Below are positions 44,308-56,400 of a stretch of 64,000 bases of DNA, in pieces; the stretch's first letter is position 1; each line of letters starts with the position of its first letter. Source of the DNA: Cristatella mucedo (lineage: Eukaryota; Bryozoa; Phylactolaemata; Cristatellidae); the NCBI GenBank assembly GCA_009760855.2, contig WPIO01000032.1, forward strand, positions 3,479,001-3,543,000. Reading direction: 5' to 3'. Both the position numbers and the translations under genes were made by a program. Under the pieces are notes generated by a model. That model was given only the letters and a program-made list of their open reading frames with translations, was not told the DNA's origin and ran no database searches.

Positions 44308-45294
44308 CGAAAACTGATAAACTGAATGCTTGCCTTGCCGACATTCGATCCCGGATGTCGGAAAACTTCTTGAAACTAAATGACGAAAAAACGGAACTGC
44401 TGCTCATAGGATACCCTAAGCGTGTGGCTGGATTATAAAGCTTTGCTGTTCTGATAGGGGATGCTGTTGTTCGACCATCAACACGCACTCAAAATGTAGG
44501 TGTCGTTTTCGACAGCTGCCTCAATTGTAAAAGCTTCATTCAGAAGACTACTTTTACAGCTAGTAATCACGCCCGATCTCGATATAAGATTAGGAGGTGC
44601 CGTCCACAGTGGCTTTCAAAAAACTGAACCAGCTCCTTAGTTCTGTCTCGGCTTGATTGCTGTAATTCCCTTTTGGCTAAGCTACCAAAGAAAGCAACTA
44701 GGTCGCTGCATCTGGCTGTGGATATGGCTGCAAGGCTAGTTTTCAAGCCCCAGAGGTTTGAACACGTGTCTCCTTTGCTAAAAGAGCTAGGATGGCTACT
44801 GGTTGATTAACGGATACAGAGCAAAGTTCTTATGCTGACCCACAAGGCCCGCCACGGCTTGGCTCCTCTATACCTTGCTGAACTGCTGTACCAATTTCAG
44901 CCTCCTCGTGCCCTCAGGTTCTGTGTGGACAATGAATTAGCTGTCCCATTCCTCCGCTTAAAGACCGTTGGTGACAGAAGCTTTAGCTCTGCAGGTCCTA
45001 GACTGTGGAACTCGCTTCCACAATTCTTACGCAACGACAACTACTCCCTACTGCCGACTATGGCTCATCCTTTTCAGCGGTCCTGAGCTGCTACTTCCAT
45101 GATACTCACTATCTCAACTGCTCTCCTGACTCTGCTATGTTTCCTGCTTTCTCTTTGTTGCGTGAGACGAAGTCTGTTGTCTACCGAATGCATGCCGAAA
45201 GCCGCTTAGGCTGTGAGTGTGCTATACAAAACTCTCCTGCGTGACACCCACACAGTCTTGGTGGAGTTACAGACGGAGATACAATACATTACAG
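44308..45294 (+). mobile_element. L2-B LINE 3' part inside the array
   Basis: Starts with LNACLADIRSRMSENFLKLN and DEKTELLLIG, the region just after the catalytic YADD box. It runs through SRLDCCNSLLAKLPKKA and HGLAPLYLAELLYQFQPP to the 3' UTR and an ACATT tail. In-frame stops near 44440, 44620 and 44800 inactivate it. Confidence 0.92.
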
Positions 45295-46550
45295 TAAAAT
45301 CCACCGTAATATGACCAAATCAACCAGAACGAGTGCACTAGAAGCTCTAATTATGATTTTACGTTGCCTTAATTTTCAGTTAATGCGTACCCGCACACTT
45401 TCACTACAATTACCTCTACCATTTTGATACAATACACTACAAGTATCAGGGCCATTACCAAAATCCACAACAATCCGATACGAAATGTTCCAAAACATGT
45501 TTTTTCAATGCTCCCAATTTTTAGTGCATATTAAAAAGCGCAATGTTTACAGTGTAACCACATCATTTTAACAAATTCCCCTCGTTCAATCTAGGGCACT
45601 TCGTGGCAATCTACGGCAACGGCTCGGCTCAAAGCAGCTATTCACAACAATCCGCAGCAAATTAACCTTAATTTGGCTGTTCGAAGATTTAATTGTCATT
45701 GCATATAACGTTTGATATTGTATTCAAAATGAAGCCGTAGAGTTTTCAAGCTATCTTGCCAGTTAATTGTTAACAATGCACGGTAAATTACATCAATGGA
45801 TATTTCCAATACCCCAATCTGTGGCAAATCGGCGAGCAATCGGCCGCACGAAGCTTTAATTCTCATTCCAGGTACAATTTCACTTCGCGAAAATACGTTC
45901 AACCCATTCTGTGCTTTAAAATCTTGGGCAATGCATGGCAAGCTACGGCAATCGCGAAGGCAAATACGGCAATCCATTATGAGCAATCGCTAATCACTCG
46001 AAAGTGACTGGGCCAAACTAAAACCTTTCTGACGTATACTTGCGCACTGTATTCAAAGTACAACATCATCCTTTCAACTAATCGCACACGTACAATTGCG
46101 AGCAATGAATGGCAATTGATAGCAATGACCCGGGTCATAACTCCAACTCACTGCCAATCGACAAGAGATTGGCAGGGAGAAGTTCCAATTGTCACTGCAT
46201 ACAACAGTTCGCTGCGTCCAAAGTAAAACCGTGGCATTTTCAAGCTGCTTTGCACGTAAATTTTCAGCAATGCCCGCCAATCGACAACAATGGTTGGGGC
46301 CAATACCAAAATCGGTGGAAAATCAACAAGATTGGCTTCGCAAAACTGAAACTCTAATTCCATGTAACATCTAAATGTGCACGCACATAATTTGAACAAT
46401 TGTGCACGTTCAATCGACGGCAATTCACAGCAATTGACGGCAATGGCCCGGGAAAATTCGCCAATCCATAACTGTCTGTTACAAATAGACCAACAGTTAG
46501 TAGCTGGGCGAAGCTCCAACTTTTCCTTCGTGTTGCAGTACGCTGCATTT

Positions 46551-47487
46551 ATAATAATAATGCACTTGATAAAGCGCTCTCAGAGAACTCAATCCCTCTC
46601 TAGGCGCTTTAAATTTGCTGCAAAGTGAAATGCAATTGAATGGTAAGTAAAATCATGCTTGAAAATCAAACAAAATGAATAATATGGTTAGGGGTGACAT
46701 GCACAGGGTCATCATGCAATTGTGGTTAGTGGCAGCATGCACAGAGTCAGCACCCATAAGCACACGAAGGACGAATCTCAGGGACCCACTAAATGCTGTC
46801 CTAAATAGGTGTGTTTTTAGGTTCCTTTTAAATGTGGTCAGGTCAGGGGATGTTCTGACGCAGGTCGGGAGGGAGTTCCAGGCTTTGGGAGCATACGAAC
46901 TAAATGCACGGTCTCCAAAGGATTTAAGGTTTGTATGAGGTATTTGTAGACTGTTGGATTCCAAAAAGCAGGTGGTACGATGCTTGGCCTGATGGGGGAG
47001 TATATCTGAGAGATAGGCTGGAGCCAAAGAATGAAGTGACCTAAAAGTGAGCGACAAAACCTTGAACTCAATCCGTTGCTTGACTGGTAGCCAGTGCAGG
47101 TCGCCGAGAAGTGGAGTGATGTGGCAGCTGCGATGCTCACGACAGACAAGCCTAGCTGCCGAGTTTTGCACCAGCTGCAATCGCCTGATTGCACATGCTG
47201 GTAGGCCAGTAAGCAGTGAGCTGCAGAAGTCGAGACGGGATGTCACGAATGCAAGGACCAACTTAGATGTGGTATCCTTATCTAAGCAAGCCCGAATTTT
47301 AGCAGTATTATGAAGCTGAAAATAGGCAGATTTGACTGTGGAGCTGATATGGTTGTCTAACGAGAGGTCGCTTTGAAATATTACACCTAGATTTTGAGCT
47401 GATTCAACTGGAGATATGCTGGCAGAGCCAATTTTGAGAGTCAGCCTTTCCAATCTCTGAATCACACTGGGTTTGCCCATAACTAAT
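46551..47487 (-). mobile_element. L2-A LINE 3' part inside the array
   Basis: An uninterrupted minus-strand frame (47480-46653, 275 codons) covers the end of the reverse transcriptase: SVIQRLERLTLKIGSASI, SRLDFCSSLLTGLPACAIRR, LGDLHWLPVKQRIEFKVLSL and the [18 protein letters not shown] end. The 3' UTR ends in TAATAATAA. The clean frame suggests a recent insertion. Confidence 0.95.
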
Positions 47488-48101
47488 AAATTATAAATTA
47501 AATTATAAATTAACTAGTAAATTAAAATTGCAACAACATCCTTTTAAACCATCGCGATAGCACAATCGAGGTCAATGCACACCAATAAACGGCAATGGCG
47601 CGTCTTCAATCGCTACCCATTTCAAATTGACTAGCGATTGGCTGTTTGAAGCTCCAACTGCATGCCTCATAAAGTTCTCTGTGCGAGAACATTATGTCAA
47701 CCTATTATGCGCTTCAACCTGGAAAGTGTGTGGCAATTGAAGGCAATGAACCGATGCACGCTGCAATCTATGACGGCCTTTTACAATGACACACAAAGCT
47801 GATGGAAAACGATCCAACTTTTCTTGCGTATTAGTGTGCTGTATTAAATATTCAATCGCTTCCTTTCAACCAATCGTGAACGTACTTTCGAGGGAAACGC
47901 ACGGCAATTGATGGCAAAGGCTCGTCCTCTGCCGCAATCCGTTTCAAATTGAGTGGAAAGAGGCTGCTCGATCAGCTTGACTGGCTTTTACCCTGCCTAG
48001 ATATAGATTATCTCGTGACCAGTTCCTAGCCGTTATACTTCAGGAACCTTGAATAATGTTTCGGCTCTCATTACCAGACTGACCAAGCACGCTACCGTTT
48101 C

Positions 48102-48122
48102 ATTGGCCCCTACTTATATAAA
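48102..48122 (+). promoter_or_regulatory. Candidate COG8 core promoter (ATTGG, TATATAAA)
   Basis: TATATAAA lies at 48115-48122, 137 bp before the COG8 start codon, with ATTGG (reverse CCAAT) at 48102-48106. The two boxes are closer together than in most CCAAT/TATA promoters, and the sequence after them turns GC-rich. The transcription start is not known. Confidence 0.3.
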
Positions 48123-48258
48123 GGCCGTCTTCGGTGGGATATATGCCGAGGGGGGACGGTGCGGACCAGCCCAAGAAATCCCGACTCTAGAAGGTGAAGG
48201 CCGTAAAGCATTACCTCCTCCCCCCCCAGCCAGCTCACGCCTCTAGCTTGTTTCCGGT

Positions 48259-51200
48259 ATGGCTGGCTACGTTGAAGAGGAGCATGTTCTGAGTGCAATT
48301 TTTAAGAACTCTGTGCAGGGTAAGCGCTAAAAAAAACCTAGTATTCTGATGTTACACACTATAGATCAGGTTACCTCCCAATTATTCAGGACCCGCAATT
48401 GTTTAATGGCCTCCCTTGTGCAGTCGCGACGACCGTCGTTAGTCCTGTCAAGCAACCTCAGCACTTCCATTATGTTGTCGTACTTTTAGGTAGCGCTGCG
48501 ACGAGTGGTGCTCGATTATCCCATGAAGCAAATGCAGCATGAATTTTTTAGGTGCACGTTTTTTGTGCATTTCTTGAGGCGAAAACTCTTGGTCGCTCGC
48601 TACGCTTAGTATTTTGCTTACCTGAAAAGATACTGTCGCGGTTCTCGTGCTATACGAGGCCCGCTCAGCACTCGATGTCTTCTTATGAAGGTGTGCAGCC
48701 TTGTCTGCTATGCACAATTACGTGACTTTTTATCGGTTTTGTTGGTGGTGCAGCATTAGCTGCAAAGGTTGGTCGGCTCTTGGCAGGAACTCGTAGAGTG
48801 TGTTTGTTTCACAGTCTCATACCCAATTAAGTGAACTAGCAGAGCCTTTAATGCTCGCCTTGCTTTAATTAGAAAAGAATAGGGTACTTCTCTTTGGTAT
48901 CATAAGTTGAACCTGGTCTGCGCTGAAGGCAAGGGTCCTAGCTACTTAACCCATGCCTGCTGACACAAATGGAGTAAGTGATGTCCACGGGTAAGGAAGA
49001 GCTACTGTGGCACAACAGAATTTTTTGCAAAATTTGAAAGCTCACCGAGAAACAGGTGAAGGAAATGGGCGCAGATGGACAGCTCATGGCGGTCATGGAA
49101 AAGATTGCTGCTATCACGCTGTCATATTCAGCTGCACACGCAGGGGGGGGGGGGAGCTTGTCAATGGCATCCACCGTTGTCAACGGGCAGAGCGTGGACG
49201 AGACGATTACATTGGCACGAAGAAGCATTCCCAACTACAAGATCTCTTGCCATCCACAACACCTGGCTTGGAATCTTGCATCGTGTCGGCCAAGCATCTC
49301 GCCCCTCTACTTTCATATATGAAGATCATTGACTAGAGGCACTGCTTCTGCTGCTTCTCCTAGTACTGGTGCTGGTTGTGCTGCTGCTGCTTGTGCTTCT
49401 ACTGCCGTTGCTGCTTCTGCTGCTGCTATTTCTGTTGCTTCTTCTAATGCTGATGCTGCTTCTGCTGCTGCTGCTTCTGCTGCGCAATGAGTAGATATCA
49501 AGTGGCAGCCCTTGCTGCTGGACTCACTCCCGCCTGCCCATGTGCATGGCTGGATTGCTTTGGTACGTAGTCGTTGGGTTAGCAGTCAGCACGGTTGATG
49601 GTGACATTTGGTGGCCTTGCTGCTCACCAACCGTGCAACGATTTCAAACTTAGCACTTGTAGGGTAAGACAAGCAGCTGAGGGCTGTTGCAGCTGCTGGC
49701 CATTCCAGCTTAGCAGCGATTGAGCCCGATGCTTTGCTGGGTTGCTTTTCTTGGGTTGGGCGGTCTGACAAAGCTGCTCAGGAAGGGGGCTGCTTTACCT
49801 CAGAGCTGTGCCCGTAGAGCACACTCCTTCGAGCAGACTGCAAAACACATGAGCGTTAAAGTGCAATGTGTGAGTATGCATTGGCATAGCCCTATCCAGC
49901 GCTGTATTCGTGTACGATTGCGAGCGCTTTTTGCCTGTGGTGCTGACTGCTCTTGATTATGTAACTGTTCATGCATAAAAAATGGGCACCATTCAGTGAG
50001 AAGATGCCATGTGCACGTAGAACTACCGACATGGACCAGAATTTTCCCAGCACCTGTAGGCCCAGTCCCAAGCGGATATGAAACTGTTCCCGGCATGCCA
50101 TGGAAGTCGTAGGCTGTGTAATTCTGGTCGTGGACATTGGTGAAGCTGATGGCCATTTAAAAAAGGAAGCTTTGGATGGGGAGTGTGAATCTTGATAGCT
50201 CATTAGATTTGTGCTGGAGGACAGGCACTAGCAGTGCGTTCATCATTAATGGCTGCTGCATCCCCTGTTCTAGAGGTGAAATGATACCTATCTGATATCC
50301 TAATGATACCTATCTGATAGCCGCACTTGCTCACAGCTTGTGGGTATTGTGCAGTCTTATGCATGGCGCACCGGCTAGCGCTTTCTCGGTCGGTGTGCAC
50401 GTGGCCTGGGTTGCTGGTTTGCGGCGAGTCGTGTCGATCGGTGCTCAATGCTCCCAGTTGTAGCACAGAGCACGCTTTCTCATGCTAAATAGAGTCAGGT
50501 CATATGACAGGAACCCAAGAAAAATATAGTAACAGTGCCCCTTGTTGGCTACAGAACCCAAAGAGTACTATTTTATGGCTACTCATCCAGTCTCATGTCT
50601 TCCAGGCATGCTTTGCTAATCTTAGTGTATGTCACCTGGAGCTTGTTCAGCAATGTGTTGTTGCAGTGTCGCAGTGCTGCTGTCAACCCATCATGCAAAT
50701 TGAGCAAGTTGAACTGTTTTCTTGCAGAGTCATGGAAAGACAATGCGGATTTCACTCATTACGTGGCCGAGCTTATGGGCTTTGGCCTAGATGCATTAGG
50801 TGAGTCCTGCTTTCTGTGTAACTGCTTCTTTGTTTGCTGTAGTTTCGTTCCAGCTGTGATGGAGTGGTCTAGCTATGATGGAGCGACTCCTTGACCCCCC
50901 TCCCCGGTGACATCAGTGCATTCTGCCACCGTGAGCCCTCATTTTGCAGTAGACGTGGCCCCCTCTTTGGCTAATGCTGCTCGTGATGGCACACTAGGTA
51001 AGGCGGTTGCTTTTCACGACCTCGGCCCAAGGTCATGGGTTCGAATCCTGTAGTGAGCGATCCTTTATAGCTACTGCAAGCAGTAGTGATAGCCATAAAG
51101 GCTCCGCTGTCGCTGTACACATGAGGCTGTTGAATCAGCTAGTATTTTTTTGTTGCTTAAACTTGTGAATTTTAGTGAGCTAAGCGATCTGTATTTGAGA

Positions 51201-53312
51201 ATGCATGCTATGCAGGGCTCGTTCTCATCCAGCACTTGAACGACAAGCAAGGCGTTTGGCCACGGCTATATTCTGTTTTGCTTTGCATGGTTGTATGAAC
51301 CTGCAAATCAGCATCCTGCCGACTGGTTGCACATGCGATCATGGTCATCTCTTTTATAGTACATGAGCCTGACCGGCTTGCTGAAGAACGTGCCCTTGTC
51401 AAACAGCAGACAGAGGACTTGGCTTTCAACAATTACAAAACCTTTATAAAAACCGCCGAGTGTTCACGCGAGATTTTCCAAGATGTAAGTGCAGTTAGGA
51501 GGTGTGCTTGTCATGGACCTCTTCCTCTTGTTACAACTGCATAGCTTTTAGGTATTGCTGACTTGATTTTGCTCAGAGTTATGTGAAGCTTACCGTGCTC
51601 TTGAAAGAAACTGTTCCATTTCAGCCGTGACACTTCTAGGTGCTTGCTTTAGGAGTATAATAGTTATTATTACAGGAAAACATTTGTGTAGTACTTTGAG
51701 AGAGAGAGAGAGAGAGAGAGAACTAAATCACTTTTAAGCAAAAACATACTTGACTCTATATACTTGACTCTAATTGCACAAGACGGCTGTTGTGGCTGAT
51801 GCAGTGGTTGCATTTTGCTGATGGTGTATGCAGATAGTAGTGATAAGGACATATTCACCCAGCCACTGATATAGCCATGATCAAACCAAGAAGGGGTCAG
51901 ACCTGGGACTTGTCAGAGAAAAGCCAATCGTAGGATGACTGAAGGACATATTTGCCAGCCACCCTGCTGGACACGTCCCCTCAGGGCACTCCAAAGTTAG
52001 GCCGTGGGCCACTGCCTGTTTACTTTCCCTTCCTTTGACCTGCTCTCCCGAGTGCATATACGGTAGGAGTAGTTCCTAATTGCATCTTCCATAAGGGCGT
52101 CGTCTGCACAGGCAATTCCCAAGTTAAAGTTATTTTCTGCACATATTCCATGTGCAGAAAATTAGTTGTATATATATAGTTGTGCTATTCTCTTTATGTG
52201 CATTGGAGTTTCAGCCGTCTAATTCTATGCTCAATTACATAGTGCACACTGTATTGTACGCTATCACACGATGGCCGTCAGTCGGCTGCTGATGTGTTTA
52301 CTTCAGCTGCTAGGTTAGAGCGCTGGTGTGTTGGCTATCCAAATAAAGTGCCATCAGATAAAGAAATTCAGCATTATTCTTGCGGTTTTTGAAATCAAAT
52401 CTGGCTTAGACAAGGTGTATCAAACTTGACTGTTTCTTGGGATGTGCATACATACAGCATAGCCGTTGAGCATTGCCATCGAGTAAAGCAGGATTAACGA
52501 GTAGATAAAATGTGTTTTTAGTCGTCCCGAAGATGCTTCGATCCCGGAGACTTGGTGAAGCTATTGCTTAGCCGTCCCGCTCTACTATTAGGCTTGGCCG
52601 GCACCACTAAGTCGTTTTGCATTCAGTATCTCGACGCTTTCACAATGTCATATGAGTAGTTGTGATTGCTCCTACTCTGAGGCCATGCAGTCTGTCATTG
52701 CCTGGCGAGGTTTAACAGGGACTGCCCACGCTGTTTTGACTGCCAAGCATATTTACTATTGTCACACCCGGGGTGTGTTCAGTTCCAGATAATCGAATCT
52801 CACTTGACAGATGTCATCGACCTGTTGCCCAAATTCTCTGCTGCTTGCAGTGGCTTTGCCAAGGTGGCTCAGGACATTGGTCACAGGTGAGTGCTGCTTA
52901 CCTTCCCCTCCAATGGGACAGTCGGAGCTTGCTTCTGGGTCCCATTTAGAGTACAGGATGGAGGCCAGCATTATGCTGCCTTAGGGTGCACCAACACAAG
53001 CCCAGCTATCTGATAGCCCAGTGTGCTATCAGATAGCTGTTCTTCTTAAATGAATGCCAGCTTCAGTTCTCTCGTCTTGATCTGGGCATGCCTAATGCAG
53101 CTGGCCGTGTTGTGCTGAGCTAGCATAGCCTTTGCAGGGCCCTCTCTTTCCCTCTCTTTCTCTCTTCTTCTCTCTCCTCCTCTCCTCTCTCTCCTCTTTC
53201 TCTGTCTCTCTCTTTCCCTCTCTCTCTCTCTTTCCCTCTCTGTCTCTCTTTCCCTCTCTGTCTCTGTCTTTCTCTGTCTCTCTCTCTCTATGTCTCTCTC
53301 TGTCTCTGTCTG

Positions 53313-53343
<31 letters not shown>

Positions 53344-53368
53344 GTCTCTCTCTCTCTGTCTTTCTCTG

Positions 53369-53400
<32 letters not shown>

Positions 53401-56400
53401 GTGCAACCCTGCCCTCTAGGTGGCAATACCGGCGGAGCACCGCTGCCACAAACGGGGACCCCCGAGTTGGATGGGGAGGATCGGATGGATGTGGTCTCAC
53501 CGTTCATCTCTGTTTTGCAATAGCTTCGTCATCTCTCCTGTAGGCTGACCGGGCCGACTTCCGGCTATCGTGTGACCGCCTGTAACGTTGCTGTGCATGG
53601 TGGCTGGATAAGGGGTGTGGGCACGTTGCTTGCAGAAGTCGGATCTTGCGTTGCTGCTGCGTTTCTGGGTTCTTCCTGGGCCAGAAGAGCCGGCGTCTGC
53701 AGCCATCGCTTCCTGTCAGAGACTTCCCTGCGTGCACTTTAGGCAGGCTCGCATCCGGTCGCATCATCTCGCAGCTGTTACCAGTTGTTGCCAGAATGTT
53801 ACCCGAAGCTTGTAGTCCATTGTGATTCGTTTGCTTCATCTCGTCATTACTGTAGCTACCCGAAACAATTGTGAGAGGGCATTTCCGAACGATGGTCTCG
53901 GAACCTGCGCCGATGCGTTTTGGACAGCCATCGTATCGTGTACGATGTGTTATTGACTGACTGGCCATGAAAGCCTGCTAGCCACTCTAGTGGATGCCTG
54001 CCTAAGACAAATTTTTTGGGAGGTTTGGTGCCGTACCACTCCTAGGGTTGTTGTATTGCTTTTCCAGGCGAGCCTTAAGGAACGGTGAACTTGAGGGTTT
54101 ACTGCTGACACTACTTCTTATTTGGCTTCAGGTTTTGTCACTCACTTTTAGGTCGCTTCATTCTTTGGCTCCAGCCTATCTCTCAGATCTACTCCCCCTC
54201 ACCAGGCCAAGCATCGTACCACCCGCTTTTCGGAATCCAACAGTTTACCAATACCTCCTACAAACCTCAAATCCTTTAGAGGCCGTGCATTTAGTTCATA
54301 TGCTCCCAAAGCATGGAACTCACTCCCGACTTGTGTCAGAACATCCTCTGACTTGACCACATTTTAAAAGAACTTGAAAAAACATAACTATTTAGGACAG
54401 CATTTAGTGGGTCCCTGTGATTTGTCCTTGATGTGCTTATGCGTGCTGACACTGTGCATGCTGCCACTAACCACACTTGCATGCTGACCCTGTGCATGTC
54501 ACCCCAAACCGTGTTATTCATGTTGTTTTTCAAGCATGATTTTACTTAACCATTCAATCGCGTTTCCCTTTGCAGCAAATGTAAGGCGCCTAGAAAGAGA
54601 TTGAGTTCTCCGAGGGTGCTTTATCAAGTGCATTATTAATAATAATATTATTATTATTATTATTGTCTAGCAGCAAGTTTTTTTGCATGCTATGGTAGTT
54701 GAAGTGTTGCACTGTAATCGTCTTTGCTTTTGTCGGCACCTCTCACACTGAGCTAGTGTAAACACAGCATATTTAACTTGCCCATTGCTAGATGCAAGTA
54801 AGCCAGCCCTTGCTGGCCGTTTGCTGGCCGACTCTTTGTAACGGCCTTAGCAATCTCTGCTACAGCCGAAAGACGAACATGGTGACTCTACAGCGACACA
54901 CGCAGCTGCTTGAGCTGCTCGAGATCCCACAGCTGATGGACACCTGCGTGCGCAACGGCTACTATGAGGAGGCCCTTGAGCTTGCTGCCTACACCCGGCG
55001 ATTGGAGAAAAAGCATGCCACCATAGCCATAGTGAAGGTGCACTACCCCCCCTCCTAGCACCTACTCCTGCTCTGCCTTTTTTCCGCTTTCTCACTGGTG
55101 CTCGTGGCGCTCCAGGAGCCCTGGCTCAGAGAGCCGACCGAGTGCATGGAATTGTGACGCGAGTTGCGGAGCTTGTAAACTCGCCCCCTTGCTCCTGCAT
55201 GCCCATTTTGTCACGCATTCGTATTAGCGATCGTTAAGCTCTTAATCAGAGAGCAATGTAGCACGATGTTGGAATTCGTGCTGTCTATACCTGGGTAGGA
55301 AGTTTGTTTTTTCTTTTTGGGTATGAGAGCACCATAGCAGCTCATCAGACTTGTGTGTGAGTGCTATATGAGCTTATTAGCTGTTACTTACTGCTCTTGT
55401 AGAGCATCTGTGGGGACGTTAAGTCATGCACACAGCTTATGCTCATGCAGCTGCTGCAGCAACTGCGCAGTGATATCCAGCTGCCGTCATGCCTTCGCAT
55501 CATTGGCTATCTTCGCCGCATGGACGTCTTTTCTGAAGCTGAACTGAGAATTAAGTTCTTGCAGGTAATGAATGGGCTGGCTCATTGTTATTATTTTGTC
55601 ACCATGCCCCCTTGTGCATGGTGAGCTTAGCCCAACTGAATTACTAGTCGTGAGTCCGGGGGGGGGGGCTATGCTTCTCTATAGCTGATTGCCGACCGGT
55701 GTACTTACTATGCACCGAGTTTGGCCATCGATCACATGTGGTCGCCCTGCTTAGTCGCTTGGTGATTATGCATTGACAACAGATTGATTCTGCGTTCTCA
55801 TTGCAGGCTCGAGACTCGTGGTTTCAGAGCATACTAGATGCCATTCCGACAGCAGACGGTAATTGCCGGTATTGCTTGGCCCAGGAGAAGGTGTTCGCTC
55901 TTTGCAACCCGAGTCGTGGGTTCGAGTCCTGCAGTGGTTGATATTATATTGACCACTGCAAAGGGTGGCGATAGCCTTAAGGCTCTTCTGCCGCTATATA
56001 AAGGAGGCTCTTAAACCAGCTGACATTTTTCTGGATTTTGGTGGCCTTAGTATTTTTTGAGAAATATTTACAGAGCCCATGCATACATTTTCAACAAATT
56101 CGCAAAGCATAAAGATGAGCCACACTAATCATGCTTGTCTGATGCAGGTTATACTCATATCACCAAAGTGATCGAAGCCAGTCGTGTTCACCTTTTCGAC
56201 ATTGTTACTCAGTATCGAGCCATTTTCTCGGATGACGACCCTCTTGCTGCTATATCCACAACTAAGGATGAGGGACTGTCTGAGTCGGCTATCTTTCCGT
56301 GCTGGATTCTCCGTAAGGTGCGAATTCGTGCTGGCGAGTTCAGCTTTGAAGAAGCTTCTGTGCGAATGTTTTAACATGCAGCCTGGTTTCGCATGGCAGG

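Larger units (their letters stand above)
42300..47960. repeat. Degenerate satellite-like tandem array, monomer about 175 bp
   Basis: A block of the form CCCACAAAATTT...TTGTGC...CGTTCTCATG followed 40-80 bp later by GGCAATGGCCCGGGCC recurs at about 42405, 42568, 42736, 42950, 43505, 43688, 43872, 44035, 44216, 45380, 45560, 45740, 45880, 46080, 46255, 46385, 47545, 47720 and 47880, mostly 160-185 bp apart. Two LINEs (44308-45294 and 46551-47487) are inserted in it, leaving about 3.7 kb of array. Units at 43020-43400 are in the opposite orientation. Monomers are strongly diverged. The array ends some 300 bp before the COG8 start codon. It codes for nothing recognisable. Confidence 0.75.
48320..50727 (+). 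other. COG8 intron 1
   Basis: 2.4 kb. It holds a G-run at 49143-49154, a GCT-rich triplet stretch at 49340-49488 and a 22-bp direct repeat at 50281. Open frames at 49007-49336 (+) and 49800-50156 (-) have no recognisable similarity. No LINE or SINE was seen, in contrast with the later introns. Confidence 0.5.

Noticed and set aside
42300-47960. CRISPR array
   Set aside because: The spaced motifs are diverged, the monomers are about 175 bp, and the host is an animal; a satellite-like array explains them.
49007-49336. Overlapping plus frames of 85-109 codons in COG8 intron 1
   Set aside because: Three overlapping frames of similar length with a G-run inside; no recognisable domain.
49313-49501. 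Alanine-rich minus-strand frame
   Set aside because: It arises from imperfect GCT triplets in COG8 intron 1.
49800-50156. 118-codon minus-strand frame in COG8 intron 1
   Set aside because: It reads protein-like at its start but matches no family I know and has no splice or context support.
53046-53507. Frames of 104-153 codons rich in Arg/Glu or Ser/Leu
   Set aside because: They come from the CT-rich tract in COG8 intron 4.
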